64,000 bases of DNA from Phoronis australis. Its lineage: Eukaryota; Phoronida; Phoronidae. A model generated the notes under the pieces. The model ran no database searches. It saw only the letters and a list, made by a program, of their open reading frames with translations, and had not been told where the DNA came from. The position numbers were made by a program, and so were the translations under genes. The stretch lies in the NCBI GenBank assembly GCA_002633005.1, contig NMRA01000100.1:335975-399974 (forward strand), given 5' to 3'. Positions within the stretch are counted from its first letter, which is position 1; every line of letters starts with the position of its first letter. Below, in pieces: positions 33,945 through 59,629 of the stretch.

Positions 33945-34050
33945 CTTTCTTCATTCGTTTTTCTATAAGAACTTTCAGTTGCATTGCCTGGTGGTTTTGT
34001 GGTTCAACGTGCAAAATTGCATTGGTATATTTCGACGCTTTGTTGTAATC
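33945..34050 (-). CDS. FIS1: FIS1 exon 4, duplicate allele
   Basis: 106-bp exon identical in phase and length to 35665-35770. It has one visible residue change (KYTNAIL for KYANAIL). Acceptor CTAG/GATTAC and donor AAAG/GTGAAC are intact. Confidence 0.88.
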
Positions 34051-34897
34051 CTAGATAAAGAAAACAACAAACAGCAATGAGAACATTCGAGTGACTCAAA
34101 CAGAAATGTCAAGACAATCTTTCACATTTGCANTGTTCCGAAGTTAGCCAAATCATTTGTGATTTTTCTAGGGTCTCACATAATCTTAAACACCGATATA
34201 TATTTAGGTCAAATAACAAACAAATGCTGTTCGTCCTCAGTCAGGCTAGTTTGGTCTCAGAAACAAGAGCATTTTTCATACCTTGATACATGAGAAATAA
34301 AAAGGTCCATTTCTAAAAATACAAAAAAATAACCCAGCCTGCTTAGAGCCACACCCAACTCAATTTGGCATGTTTTCAAATAGTACATATTTCCAACAAA
34401 GTGCCCATCCAACACTAGAAATAACAACTTTTCCAATCAGCACTTCATACAAATTACAAACTCAACTATATGCAGAAACAGAACTCAACGAAATTTTGGA
34501 ATGCTCAGTTGCAGTATTACCTGGCAAGACACGCCACTGAACAAGTTTCGTTCATGACCCCCCGCACCCACACTCAGTGCCTACAGAAAACGCACAAACA
34601 GACTGAAATTTCGATTTTTATGGGTGACCAATGGTGCTGAGCTGTTAAGAGACAAAACAATCATTCCAGCATCAAATGCATTTGATGGTTCTGACCCTGG
34701 CAGCTGCTTATCAGCAATTAGATTCGAATCTTTTATAGCTAATACTCCAGTTTTAACCAGACTAAACAACGTTGACATAATATAAACATGTTCTGCTGTG
34801 ACAACGAGCTGACCCACATGAAGAGTCAGTTTTTCTTCATGACATCAGCAACAGAGGCCTGGCGAGGACAAATACACATCACAAAAACGAGATCCAT

Positions 34898-35004
34898 TCA
34901 TGACTTTTTAGATAATGCCAGACCTGCCAATGCTCCTATTGCCGCCACCGCACCAATGCCAACAGCAGCAGCACCACCAAGCACAGCCATACCAATCAGA
35001 CCAT
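34898..35004 (-). CDS. FIS1: FIS1 exon 5 (tail anchor)
   Basis: Acceptor TTGTTTCAG/AT, phase 1 in, TGA at 34898-34900. Encodes DGLIGMAVLGG, the Ala/Gly-rich transmembrane segment and ALSKKS. The lysines after the anchor fit mitochondrial/peroxisomal targeting of tail-anchored proteins. Confidence 0.95.
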
Positions 35005-38000
35005 CTGAAACAATATGAGACACAATTTCAATTTTGACCATGCAAAGGATGTCAGTGTTGATGCTGAAGTTCACAGATTCTCAGTGAAAATGAGTTGTAG
35101 CCATCTTCTAGACAACAAATAACCAGCCTAGCCAGTCAGCTGGACCTGATATACACCACTGTTTAGATTTCACTAACAAAAAGTGTTATACAGCCAGTTC
35201 TGTGATGATTGCGACAATTTGTCATAAAATTCTGATAACTGGACAAACAAACAAAAGCATGATTATTTTTAGCTTGAAAGTCCTTTAAAGTTAGTCATTT
35301 CAACCAAATAGCATAGGTGTAGGATTGGGAGAATTTGATGGCTGGGGGGAGTGCTCAATTTTCATTTTTATTTTCAAATGAAGTTTGTAAGTTGAAACTT
35401 TGATCAATTGTTAACAAAATTGGCACTTATTAACACGCAGAATATTTGGGGTGGCGGAAACCTATCTATGCCCACCCCCCACCAACATTTTGGTTGAGGG
35501 AGCGCTTGGTCCCTTGTGCCCCACTTCCTACGTCTATGAATAGTGGGAGATTCAAAAGAGGAGTGCTTTGTTGGATATTAAAACTGACCCGGCTGCAGGT
35601 ACATGTATTATTATACAGCTCTCTGAGGACAAATAACAGAAGCAGGCAGACAATGAGAGTTCACCTTTCTTCATTCGTTTTTCTATAAGAACTTTCAGTT
35701 GCATTGCCTGGTGGTTCTGTGGTTCAACGTGCAAAATTGCATTGGCATATTTCGACGCTTTGTTGTAATCCTAGAAAAAGAAAACAACAAACAGCAATGA
35801 GCACATTCGAGTGACTCTAACAGAAATGTCAAGACATCTTTTGTATTTGCATGAATGAACCACCCATAGATATAACAAGCAATAAGAAATTGTCAAATTC
35901 AGACAAGTGCTACAAGGTGTAATAGCAGAATAACACTTTAAGAATAGGTCACAAAAAGCATAGTTGGTTCTGGTCTTTTTGAAAATCGAGTCGGCGGTGT
36001 GGTATACTCACTTTTTCAAAAATGTATATCCACCAGGAGACAAACAGAAATGATGCGGGATTTGTATTTATTCATTGCTTGGCAAATCATGGTGCTTCAA
36101 ACCTTCTTCACCCTTGATTTTGTGCCTTTGTGCAGTTTTCAAAAACAACCAACAGACTTTGGATGAAATTGATGTGGGAGGGCCACTTCATTTTTAGTCA
36201 GGTAGCAGAGATCTCAACAAAATAAGTCAGGTAGCAGAGATCTCAACAAAATAAGTCAAGGTATAGGCCAAAGCCAACTGCTTTTTGACCTTAGAGGACA
36301 TTGAATGAAGACAGAAAGAGAGAATCTGTCATTGTTAATGATAAAAAATATTTCAGGTCATACAATACTGTAAATGCCTATTGAGGAGGTAAATAATCAA
36401 TATCTGACCTTTTATTGGAACAACTAATGATGGGTAGTGCACATTTATGAAAAATATGAGCAGACTGAAAACAAAATTTACATGTAAGAATAATAACATA
36501 AACAAAACCTCACTCCATTTTTCTTTTACAGCTATCAAAGAAACTCTATAGGAGGACTACTCACTTTTAACCGGAGACAACCTATCGCTAAGTAGTACAG
36601 ATAGTCTCTTTTCGCGTGATCGTCGCGACTGTTTTTGTACAGACCTTGGGAAAGAAATTTATTCAGTTAATCAATAGGTACTGAAGGATAGAACCAGAGC
36701 CAGGGGTGACGGAGAAGACAGTGTGGCCTAGTGTGATAGGTGCCCGCTTTCTTTACTCGAGGTTCGATTCCCACTTGGTCACAATGCTAAGCCCTTGAGT
36801 CAAGTTTCCAGCTTCTAAGCTAAGTTTTAACTACAAATTAATGAAGCACAAAAATGATTCCAGGTGATCAGTGCAATGGGCCCACATGCGCCTGGTACAA
36901 CGTGTATCAGACTGTCTGTGATTGTTTTAAAAAAATCCTAATTCATACAAAAATTAAGACTCATTTTTTTGCTTCACATAATCATGTTTCCTTTGGTTTT
37001 TGAACTCATTATTTTGATCTGCACGTTTCTACCCCACCTTGTTTCTTGTTGGCACAACTTATGTTTGTTTAATTCCCCCGTTCTCACTTGGTTGTGAAGT
37101 CACATGTGCTGTTCTTTGTGAGTATTCGGAGGATATCTCGGGTGTTTGTCTTTCATCTTTGTGTTTTCTTTTGTCATGTGTTTTAACTTCCCCAAAACTT
37201 ATTGTTATATTTAGCCTGTTTTTGCACTTCCAGTCTGAGGAAGAGCGCAGTGTTCTGAATGTTTATTTTTTAATATATCTGCACCATCTACTTGTATATT
37301 CGTCTTTCATTGAATCCATTTCAATTGAAAACATTAAGCAACCACACCACAACCACACACAGTCAATGACAAGTCGAGGTGTACAGCCATTCAGGCTACG
37401 TTCTCACTCGGGACCACCAGAAAAAAGCCAGGGACTAACAGGCCCTCGCGGGTTTCCCAACTAAGCAGGATACGGGGACAAAATTGCAGTTTTGTTACAT
37501 AACTTCGACTAAGGTCTATAGCCTTGCACATGGAGAATCAACACGAGGCTTTTCAAACCTCAAGTTGTGCAGTAGCAGTTTAGCATCATGTCATCAGGGG
37601 AAGTGCAACAAAATTACATCTTGCTTCTAATCTTGCAAATGTAACATCAGGCGTCAATGATCTACGCACTATATGCTTCAAGGTACTCAAGTGTTGTCTA
37701 ATTACTACTTCTCCAAGTCTCATTTCACACTCAAAAATGGTGGCTTTGAACGTTTTAAATTATTTTAGTAATGGCTGAACAGCAGAAAACCAAAGGCAAT
37801 TAACAACTGGCCTTATATCTGAAAAACGACATGCCCTACATTCGAATACGAGGCCATATACATATACTAAATGCTTAATTGAACGCTCCCAGTGTCTGTT
37901 ACTGACATCGACTTTTAGATTTGTGCATTAAAGGATGAAGTGGAAACTGAATGGCCATGATTGACAATAATTATATACACAGTAGCTTAGAGATTAGAGT

Positions 38001-40370
38001 TTACCTTCTAGAAGTACCAGTCCCTTTTTCATGTCATCGTTGTACTGGCTTCGTACTAAACACCAGGCATAATTGAATTCTGTTTTTTCATCAGTTTTTC
38101 CAAGTTTGAGACATTCGTTGTACTGGAGCTCAAATTTCTGGAAAAAGACACAAATCTGAGCGACCAAATAAGAGTGAGACTACGCATGCATTCGGAGTCC
38201 CAAAAATCTGCATTTATGATTTAGTGGTTACAAATCCGCATTCCATCCAAGAAGCAAACTTTTGATGTAGTATTGTAAAATCAGTCTCAATTTGTTCTTT
38301 ACTCAGGTGAGAGGTGATTTCTGGGATTGCAAAGAGCTGACACTTCATTACTTTTCGAGACCATGCTCGGCACACAAAAGGCACCATGTTATGCCAGTTT
38401 GAAGAGCCTGCCTTGGTCTCGAGGAATAATGGTTCTTTCAAAGTCTTGCAGTCATTTCCAAATTGACTAAGGAACAAATTGAGACAAATTTCATAACTGT
38501 AGTAAGTGGTCTTTAGGAAAACAACAGTTAGTTCTTGTGACGGAAGGCAGGTTTGTCGCTGCTAGTTTATATCCATAACACTGACCACATCACTTATTCC
38601 AGAGAAATTCAGAAAATACAACCTATTCACAACCTATGGTAAACCGAGTAAATAGTTTTACATTACTGTCATATGTATGTTTTAAATAACAAGCCTGAGA
38701 TTAGATTCAGACGTCATATCCCCTGGCGCGAGCAGTATAAAACTGGCCAGTTACTGATTTGGGCAACTGAATGAAGGACTGCTCGGAAATTTGAAGTTTG
38801 ATTACGGGAGTATTTGCTCGAGTTAGAAGGAATTAGAAACATCAACGACCTCCTAAGGTGTCCCTTTGTTATGTACCATTTCCAACATCACGATCTGATC
38901 TAGTATCTCGTTTGATTAAACTTGACAAACAAGCCTATTGTGTTGGTACACAATGGTGGGGTAGTAAGCCGGTGAGAGCTTACTATTACATAAAGGAATC
39001 AGTTGAGACTAATTTCTCCGAAATTCAAACGTTTTTCTCCCTTAATAGTTTTTATGGTGATAGCATTTCATACAAAACACATCTTCTTCACGACATATGA
39101 TGAGTGTCATTTGGAAATAGTATTTTCAAATATCGGTTAGCGTCAGGCGCGCTGTTTACAAAATAATTGCTGGATTACGTGACACTATCAGATGAAGGCA
39201 GACAATGAGAGAGCTGACTATGTAAACATTGGTTTGCCAACTGTCTCTCCTTGCTATTGCTGTCAAACTGATAATGACATGACTGTGTCCCAACCAGCCA
39301 ATCAGTGAAATTGAGATACTCATCCCACAACGCGAGTGCATAATGTATGCGCAAAAGGTACATATAGCAACGTGACTTTGATGGTTTAATCACAATGATG
39401 CATCTGTTGCAGAAGTGTTTCCGGTGAATCATATGAGCCTCTGTTAGCCACTGGCAATTGCTTGAATGGTTAGCATGCTCGCCAGTTTTATGGAGGTCGC
39501 TGGTACGATTCCTGGGTTGGGAAAACTCGGCTATTACTACAAATGGCGAAATCGGCAAACGGATCGACTGACAAAGCACTGCCAATTACTACGCGTGGAC
39601 CTTGGATGGCGAGCATGGTGATGGTGAATGATTGTAAAATTTCCAGGAGTCAAGGACCTACATGAGCGACAACCTAGTGTTCACTTGTGTTGTAGTGGCA
39701 AAGATACCAAGGCCAAGGGAAGTTGATGACCTGTACTAGTACGCGAGACAATTAACCTTGTGTTCACCTTCCTGGTGGCGGGCCTGTTCCCTAGGAAAGG
39801 GGGAATGTTGTAGACGTGCTTCCTGTAATCATATAAGCCTCTGTTAGCCACTCGCTAAAGGGCAATTCCCTATTAGCTGAATGGTTAGCACACTCGCCGG
39901 TTAGGGGGTTGCTGGTTCGATTCCCGAAAGGGGTAATGTCGGCTATTACTACACATCGTTCACAGAAAAGCTTCCGGCGTATAAAGGGCTTATGGGATGG
40001 CCACCTTTTACAGCTAGTTGAGACGGTGGCACTGTTTGGGGACAAGACGGATAATAATACAATCTAGTGTGAGTGTGAATTTACTTATTTACTGAAATTT
40101 TACTGGCAGTGGCAGGCAAGTTACTCAGTAACTTGCCTGCCATCACTATCACTCAGTGATACTATCAGTCAGTAAGTCAGTAAGTGGTCTAAATCAAAAG
40201 TTGGGCGATGTGACAGAAAGCAGCATTATTTACAGACATTTTACGTGACTAGTTTATGGCCGCTTTACTAATATTTACAATTTATACACTCAGATTTAGG
40301 TCCTACGGTAGCAGAGCGACCAAACCTTTAAATCCTGCACACTGACATCTTCGTCGACGATGTCCTCCAT
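34898..40370 (-). CDS. FIS1: Mitochondrial fission 1 protein (5 coding exons)
   Basis: Exons in transcript order: 40370-40326, 38137-38005, 36644-36565, 35770-35665, 35004-34898. They join to 156 aa; human FIS1 is 152. FIS1 is a tail-anchored adaptor of the mitochondrial and peroxisomal outer membrane, linked to Drp1-dependent fission. Visible: an acidic N-terminal arm (MEDIVDEDVSVQDLKKF); two TPR-like helix pairs, the first around FNYAWCLVRSQYNDDMKKGL (residues 36-55), the second around RDYLYYLAIGCLRLKDYNKA with HVEPQNHQA; a Gly/Ala-rich single membrane anchor (about 124-150); and the short basic tail SKKS typical of tail anchors. The start at 40370 is the only ATG that supplies the family N-terminus in frame. 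Exons 4 and 5 also exist as a second allele-like copy. Confidence 0.95.
35312..35537. mobile_element. MITE in FIS1 intron 4, TIR CATAGGTGTAGGA
   Basis: Left CATAGGTGTAGGATTGGGAG, right complement of CCACTTCCTACGTCTATG. Flanking AATAG occurs on both sides. The CATAGGCGTAGGA-type terminus is common in non-autonomous DNA elements of invertebrates. Confidence 0.6.
35665..35770 (-). CDS. FIS1: FIS1 exon 4 (second TPR)
   Basis: Acceptor TTTTTCTAG/GATTAC, donor AAAG/GTGAAC. Encodes DYNKASKYANAIL, HVEPQNHQAMQL and IEKRMKK, the C-terminal TPR helices and the linker to the anchor. Confidence 0.95.
35853..36564 (-). other. FIS1 intron 3, remaining part
   Basis: Ordinary intron sequence. A 29-bp unit (AGTCAGGTAGCAGAGATCTC...) is perfectly duplicated in tandem at 36196-36253. 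Confidence 0.8.
36196..36253 (+). repeat. 29-bp tandem duplication in a FIS1 intron
   Basis: Two perfect copies of a 29-bp unit beginning AGTCAGGTAGCAGAGATCTC and ending AACAAAATA, then a partial third (AGTCA). Confidence 0.9.
36565..36644 (-). CDS. FIS1: FIS1 exon 3
   Basis: 80 bp. Acceptor TTTCTTTCCCAAG/GT, phase 1 in, donor TTAAAA/GTGAGT, phase 0 out. Encodes GLYKNSRDDHAKRDYLYYLA and IGCLRLK. This matches the RDYVFYLAVGNYRLK block of human FIS1. Confidence 0.95.
36645..38004 (-). other. FIS1 intron 2
   Basis: A 1.36-kb intron with a plus-strand SINE (36719-36808). The plus-strand frame 37039-37464 (141 codons) lies antisense within it and includes CAGTCTGAGGAAGAGCGCAG, a phrase common near retroelement 3' ends. 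It is not credited as a gene. Confidence 0.75.
36719..36808 (+). repeat. tRNA-derived SINE, family 1, copy B
   Basis: Box A-like GTGGCCTAGTGTGATAGG (36723-36740) and box B GGTTCGATTCC (36761-36771), then GCCCTTGAGTCAAG. It aligns with the minus-strand copy at 3232-3328. Not a full tRNA cloverleaf. Confidence 0.75.
38005..38137 (-). CDS. FIS1: FIS1 exon 2
   Basis: 133 bp. Acceptor TTTTTCCAG/AAATTT, donor GAAG/GTAAAC, phase 1 out. Encodes the first TPR, including EFNYAWCLVRSQYNDDMKKG, the most conserved part of the family. Confidence 0.96.
39426..39540 (+). repeat. tRNA-like SINE, family 2, copy A
   Basis: Shared blocks with 39826-39953: AATCATAT(G/A)AGCCTCTGTTAGCC, TGAATGGTTAGCA..CTCGCC, GCTGGT(A/T)CGATTCC (box B) and TCGGCTATTACTAC. 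Box B starts at 39500. Two copies 400 bp apart. Confidence 0.7.
39826..39953 (+). repeat. tRNA-like SINE, family 2, copy B
   Basis: Better preserved than copy A: TAGCTGAATGGTTAGCACAC (box A region) and CTGGTTCGATTCC (box B, 39912-39924). It ends GTCGGCTATTACTACA. Confidence 0.7.
40111..40141. repeat. Perfect 31-bp palindrome
   Basis: GGCAGGCAAGTTACT, a single C, then AGTAACTTGCCTGCC: 15 paired bases with a 1-nt centre, inside FIS1 intron 1, about 190 bp downstream of exon 1. CAGTCAGTAAGTCAGTAAG simple sequence follows. Confidence 0.9.
40326..40370 (-). CDS. FIS1: FIS1 exon 1 (N-terminal arm)
   Basis: ATG at 40370 in good context (GAAGAAATGG). Encodes the 15 residues MEDIVDEDVSVQDLK, with donor AAG/GTTTGG. 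It corresponds to the regulatory N-terminal arm of FIS1. The 5' UTR lies upstream of 40370; its start is not visible. Confidence 0.88.
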
Positions 40371-43300
40371 TTCTTCCGGGTTACAAAAGGTGGCGACCTC
40401 TGTGATCAATTTTCAAGACTGATTGGAAACACTGACACGTCAACGCGTCAAGGGACAACCACTGCGAGCCTTATGGGTTAACTGCAGGCTGTTATAGTTA
40501 CGAATTTTTCAAACCTGTTATTAGGCTGCTACACGTTATTTTAGACAATTCCCCAAGATAAGACATGCGCATACACTTAGTGAAGGGCAACCGTGACCGC
40601 CAGGAGAGCATGGACTAAAAACAGTCGGAGCACCACGAGCCGCTCATACGAATGCATTCCATTCCTTAAAATGAATATTTTCAGCACCACTTGCCATCCT
40701 AATTTCGTTTCATTTCTTCAAGAAAACACTATTACGATACCATTTTAAGAGATTCCTGACAAAGCCGTCAACCCTAAGAGACAATTGATTTCACTTCGGA
40801 GGGCCTCCCTACTCACGTGAGGAAATAACTCGGGCTAAGAATCAGCGGGCACCTTCCAAGGACTATACTAGACTAGACTATAAATATAAAAGGGTCAAAA
40901 TAATTTCAAAAACAGGAAATGTCTGAGCAGCAACTCATGCTATCCGATCGATGGGTGATAAAACTTAGAAGTCCGCCGGGTTTTCGCCACAGTGCACGGG
41001 TTCCCAATTTCAAAAGGCGGAACTAGAACCGGCGCCCCTTTATCGCTTGCTAAATATGGGTTCATGGAAACAGTTTTGTATTCCGTAAACATTGTCTGTT
41101 TACATTTAAAAAATCTGAATCAATTTGCTAGGGATAATTTGTGCATCGAAAGCTTTCTCGATCGTCTCGGACTTCAGTTCGAATAAGCCTACTGACGGGC
41201 CGCGCCCGCGCTAAATTGCCAAATTCAAATGATAAAGCTGCAAGGAAACGAAGGTTGACACGAAGTAAAACACCCTAATGACATAACAGAGAGGCTCATC
41301 TTCATTACAAAAAAAAATAATTGAAGAATTTTCCTCCGTAAAATTAAGAAAATAGAACTTCGCTAAATCATGACGGAGCATCAGTGTACAGAATACTGCT
41401 CTGTTAGGTTTAACGTACATAAACCAGTTGTGTGCATTTGGATAAATGCTCACTAGTTTACAATGAGAGGTTTTCCGGTTTTTCCGCAGTACAAGATTGG
41501 TGCATAGCGTTGGTTCATTAAGCGCCGGCTAAGAAACTATGGTAATAGTGTGCTCAACTGACCAGGACAGGATAAGTGGTCTGCTGCAATGAATTGCTTC
41601 TCGTTAACAAAGATTCAGCTGTCTTATTGTTTGGCAAATCCCCCAATGACGTCTCGTGGGTACTCGATGTTTTTGACGGGGAGTTACATGTACATCTGAA
41701 CTTGAATGGGATGCCTTTCCATTTAGAGAGTGGACTCGAAAACGGGGAATCTATTTGTAGAAAACTAACCCGTTGTAGGCTAGGATACGAGTTTTATCAA
41801 ACTTAACCCTTTAGAATGGATTAGTGGACATCTGAAATTTTAATGCCTGAAGTTCGAAACGATGCAGGAAAAGATGAGTCAACAGTGTCATGGTATAGGG
41901 TAAAGTGTTACATCGACACGTACATTTTAAAATGTCGACGTTTCAGGTTTAATTACTCTATATCCTGTCATATATCAGCCTGATGAGTGCTCGTATCGTA
42001 GCATATGTGCCTTTGAATGTGAATATTGTGAAATTAGTAGAACTGGTGCAGTTTAAAAACGATCTCATTCATAGAGTTTCACGATCCAAAAGTGAACCGT
42101 GTTGTATCTGGTGCGAATTTGCTGTGACTACAATTGCAGTGTTAGAAAAGGCACCCTTTAATAGGAATCTCGTATATTTTCTCTAGGAGCAACCCCCCGG
42201 AACTATGAAGGCGTAGAGAACATTACGTGATGGTTAGGACTTCATTTTTCAAAGACTTTTTCAAAACTTTTGTAAACAGAATGAAGGTAGTGAAGGTAAA
42301 CCATTAAAAGTACTTCGTTAATGTGACCGGCAAACTTGGTTCAAATTATTTGCTTATAACCTAGATTGTGGAATAATTTATTGACAAGAAATATTTTCGT
42401 AAATATTATACAATGCTTGAGAAAGTCGGAGTATCGCGGGCACACACTGGCAAGACTCATACATGTACTCATGCTGATGATCTTAAATTTGTTCATGAAA
42501 AGGCAGACAATAAAAATGTGTGTTTCGTGTCAAACTATTTTTCGCAGATCGGTTTGCAGGAATTTGAAATATAACCCAATTCCCGAGGACTTAATCAGTT
42601 AAGTGTAGTCTAGTCTTGCGAAAATTTGTATACGTTGTTTATTTGAGAAAATGTCATGTTGAAAGGGCATGCGATTTTTTAAACATTTTGGATGGTTAAA
42701 GCTGGTTTGCATTAACATTCATTATGTAATAATTTTAACGAATATTGACCCAAAAAGTGTCTTTAATTGTCCGCGAGCAGTGCAACAACCATCGCATTGT
42801 TTTTGGCTCAGCTATTAAAAAAACAGCACAACATTACGATTAAAATCTGAATGGTACAAACTGGACGAACGGACACAACATAAAGGAGAACTGACCCACA
42901 TACGATATGTCTGTCGTCGTCCGCAGTTATTCCAATCATTTCAGAACACATTAATTATTATTAGCAAGTGCCCGACGTAATCAAGGAAACTGCCTTTATC
43001 AAACCATGGACTGTGACATTGCAATTAACCAATTAAAAATGAGCAATTTACGGTAGAAATTAAAACTTCAATAATCTGGTGAATGTCGCTCAATCATTCA
43101 ATTTTTGGCCTTTTGTTCCGTGTCTCAGTGAATATTCCACCTTGATCTATGCGCTCTTTACTATACTTACATTTTCACGATGTTCACACACACAAATCGT
43201 ATCAACTCTTGATTGTAATTTGTTTCTTCTTTGTATTTTAAATGCAAACCGTTATGTGTTTAAAAGCACACAATTTTTCGCATTTTGTGAATTTTCCAAG

Positions 43301-44738
43301 GACCATAAACATGGCCAGTGCACCATAGAGGGCTGAAGGCTATAGCCCCCCCCCCCTCGATCTTATTTCAGTGCTGCGCCCCCATGCCAAATAGACAGAA
43401 AAATGACCACTAAAATATGAAAATCTTTGCTCCTCGTCGAATAAACTGGGCCTTAGGAGGCCAGGGAAGAACATTGCAGGCGAAATTACACGTAAATATG
43501 TAAATTTAAATGCGGGAACTTTTTACATTTGAAAAGTGCATCTATGAATGAGGTGCAAAGCGTCAAAATAAAATTACCAGGTGAAAGTAGTCACGAAACC
43601 TTTTCTAATATGCTGCAACTAATTAAACAGCGATCAAAAGCCTGAGTTTTAAAATTCAACTTGAGGAGATCTCATGAGCCATCAATTTAAGTTACCGTGG
43701 ATGAAGCTGGTGCCTGTCCGACCGGCTCACAATTGAACTTTTCCATATCTCTGTGATCGCACTCAAGTCCAAATTAAAAAAGGCAAAAGTATAAGGTAGG
43801 TTCCTGACTTTGCCTTACTTTTTCACTCATGATTTCAAAAATGTTGAAAATGACGTAGCTCATTTCACAATAAAAAGTGGCTCAGATCTGTCTCGCGATG
43901 AGAAAAATCCGGCCAAAATCAGATGCCTCATTGAAAATGCACTGCGATATCTCGCTAAATCCGCTATCGTTCTTCGCGGTGTCCCGTGACCAGTTTGTCA
44001 CAGTAGCGACATTTTAAAAAATATTTCAAGTTGGATCACTTGAAAGCTTTTCAATTGTAAATTCGATAAACGACTGCGTTCCTACATTGACAAGTAGAAA
44101 ATGAGATATTTTATCTAGGCCTACCGACTACTCATTCCGGACCAGTCGGGCAGTGAGTGGAAACGAACACTGTTTGCCATGCCCATGCCTCCTTTTCGAT
44201 AGCATGCGAGACATCATAGCGCGGGATTTGAAATCTGCCGGCTAAATGACGTAAATGTCGTGCAGATGCGCGGGATCACCCTTAGCAATAGACCTGATTA
44301 CTTCCGTAAATGTATTATTGCGCGTAACGAAATTTCATTAATGGTTTTCGCCAAATTCGTTTGTTTTCAGGAATGAGCACAGAATTTCAGTATCTACCAC
44401 GTAATTGACCAACTCTCTTAATTAGAGGATATTTTTTTACATATTGTTGTAGATTCTTGTTGAGCGAATGAATGTCCCCTTTGACCTCATTGTGATGCGG
44501 CTTTGACTCAGTCCTTTCTTCGAAGTGTTCTTCGCCAATAATGTCATATGCCGATAGTGGAGATGATCAGGGGTAAGAATATCTGCTCAGATTTGTCGTG
44601 AAGTGATTTGATCACTTTAGATGTTGCTAATAAACTCTTTTTATACATATGTACCACCACAAGTGTTATTTGTTAAGTTTTTGTGATATAAAAACGACTT
44701 TCTTTTTGACGTGAGTAAATGGGCTTGCCTTGCCAGTC
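40371..44738. other. Interval between divergent FIS1 and eIF4A
   Basis: Contains both presumptive promoters. No TATA box stands out next to either start. The only repeat recognised is the inverted GGCGCAGCACTGAAATAAG copy at 43320-43383. Frames such as 41576-41806 and 43079-43336 match nothing I know. Confidence 0.4.
43320..43383 (-). repeat. Dispersed repeat GGCGCAGCACTGAAATAAG, copy 3
   Basis: On the minus strand GGCGCAGCACTGAAATAAG, a G-run, GGGCTATAGCC, then AGCCCTCTATGGTG. Same block order as 2713-2780. Confidence 0.65.
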
Positions 44739-58931
<14,193 letters not shown>

Positions 58932-59493
58932 ATACTGCGAGTTGTACCGTGCGATCTTTCTGTTGACAGAGCGACTTATTAATGCTGCATATGCGACTAT
59001 TGAATATTGAATCTTACGGCAGAAGATAACGATGTGAGTTGACAGTGTTGTCACACGACTTCGGCACGGCTACATTGCGTATCACCTGGATTGTTGGATC
59101 CAAGGCTTTCTATTTTAAAGACATATTTTTGAGGACGTTGCATTATCAACTTATGCTGTATAGGTTACCCACATAAATAGTGACCAGTATTGTAGATGCT
59201 TGTCTCGGTGTGCGTAAAAAGTGCCATCGTATTACACTGACTTAGTCATTGTCAAAATGAAGGGCACTTTAAAATGCTACTTTGTACGGTCTGTCCAGCT
59301 GATCGGCTGGGTGCTCATGTACCCTCCGCACCCCAGTTTGTTGAAAAGCAGTAGAATTCTTGTGATTCTACTCAGCAACAGATGTATAAAGATATTAATA
59401 TATTTATGTTGTGAGCTAGGTGTGGCATTGGAGGGATGTGATTTGGTTGTTGATGAGCAATTGTTGGAAAATCAGTGATGAAATAGTGTAAAA

Positions 59494-59499
59494 AATAAA
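59494..59499 (+). terminator. eIF4A polyadenylation signal (proximal)
   Basis: AATAAA 563 bp after the stop, followed by GTGTGCTGTACTGTTG, a GU-rich downstream element. Confidence 0.6.
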
Positions 59500-59629
59500 A
59501 AGTGAAACGAAAGGTGTGCTGTACTGTTGCTAAGAGATAACGGAGCAACTCGTGCGTAGTTCCACTGGTAATGGAAAAGTGGGGAAACGACGCAGACAGT
59601 TTGGACGAAGTCGTGGAAGTTGAAAAATG

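Larger units (their letters stand above)
32415..34132 (-). repeat. 1.72-kb FIS1 3' segment, duplicate copy (distal)
   Basis: This aligns along its length with 34134-35852, differing by scattered substitutions of a few per cent. The two meet at a single N (34133). It contains second versions of FIS1 exons 4 and 5 and 3' UTR sequence. This looks like two alleles placed in series by the assembler, since copy 2's 3' UTR is cut at the N. Confidence 0.9.
34134..35852 (-). repeat. 1.72-kb FIS1 3' segment, proximal copy
   Basis: Partner of 32415-34132, contiguous with the upstream FIS1 exons. Its sequence is truncated at the N, inside the 3' UTR. Confidence 0.9.
38138..40325 (-). other. FIS1 intron 1
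   Basis: A 2.19-kb intron holding two copies of a tRNA-like repeat (39426-39540, 39826-39953) and a perfect palindrome (40111-40141). Frames at 38214-38477 and 39175-39585 lie in it and have no recognisable domain. Confidence 0.8.

Noticed and set aside
33178-34050. A FIS1 pseudogene
   Set aside because: Both duplicated exons are intact with correct splice sites and frame. Allelic duplication at an N is simpler.
36719-36808. A functional tRNA gene
   Set aside because: A diverged second copy with the same non-tRNA flank exists at 3232-3328, and no full cloverleaf forms.
37039-37464. Longest single reading frame (141 codons, plus)
   Set aside because: It lies antisense in FIS1 intron 2, is Cys/Leu-rich at first then random, and has no family resemblance.
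39175-39585. 136-codon minus-strand frame
   Set aside because: It runs through a tRNA-like SINE inside a FIS1 intron; openness is a property of the repeat.
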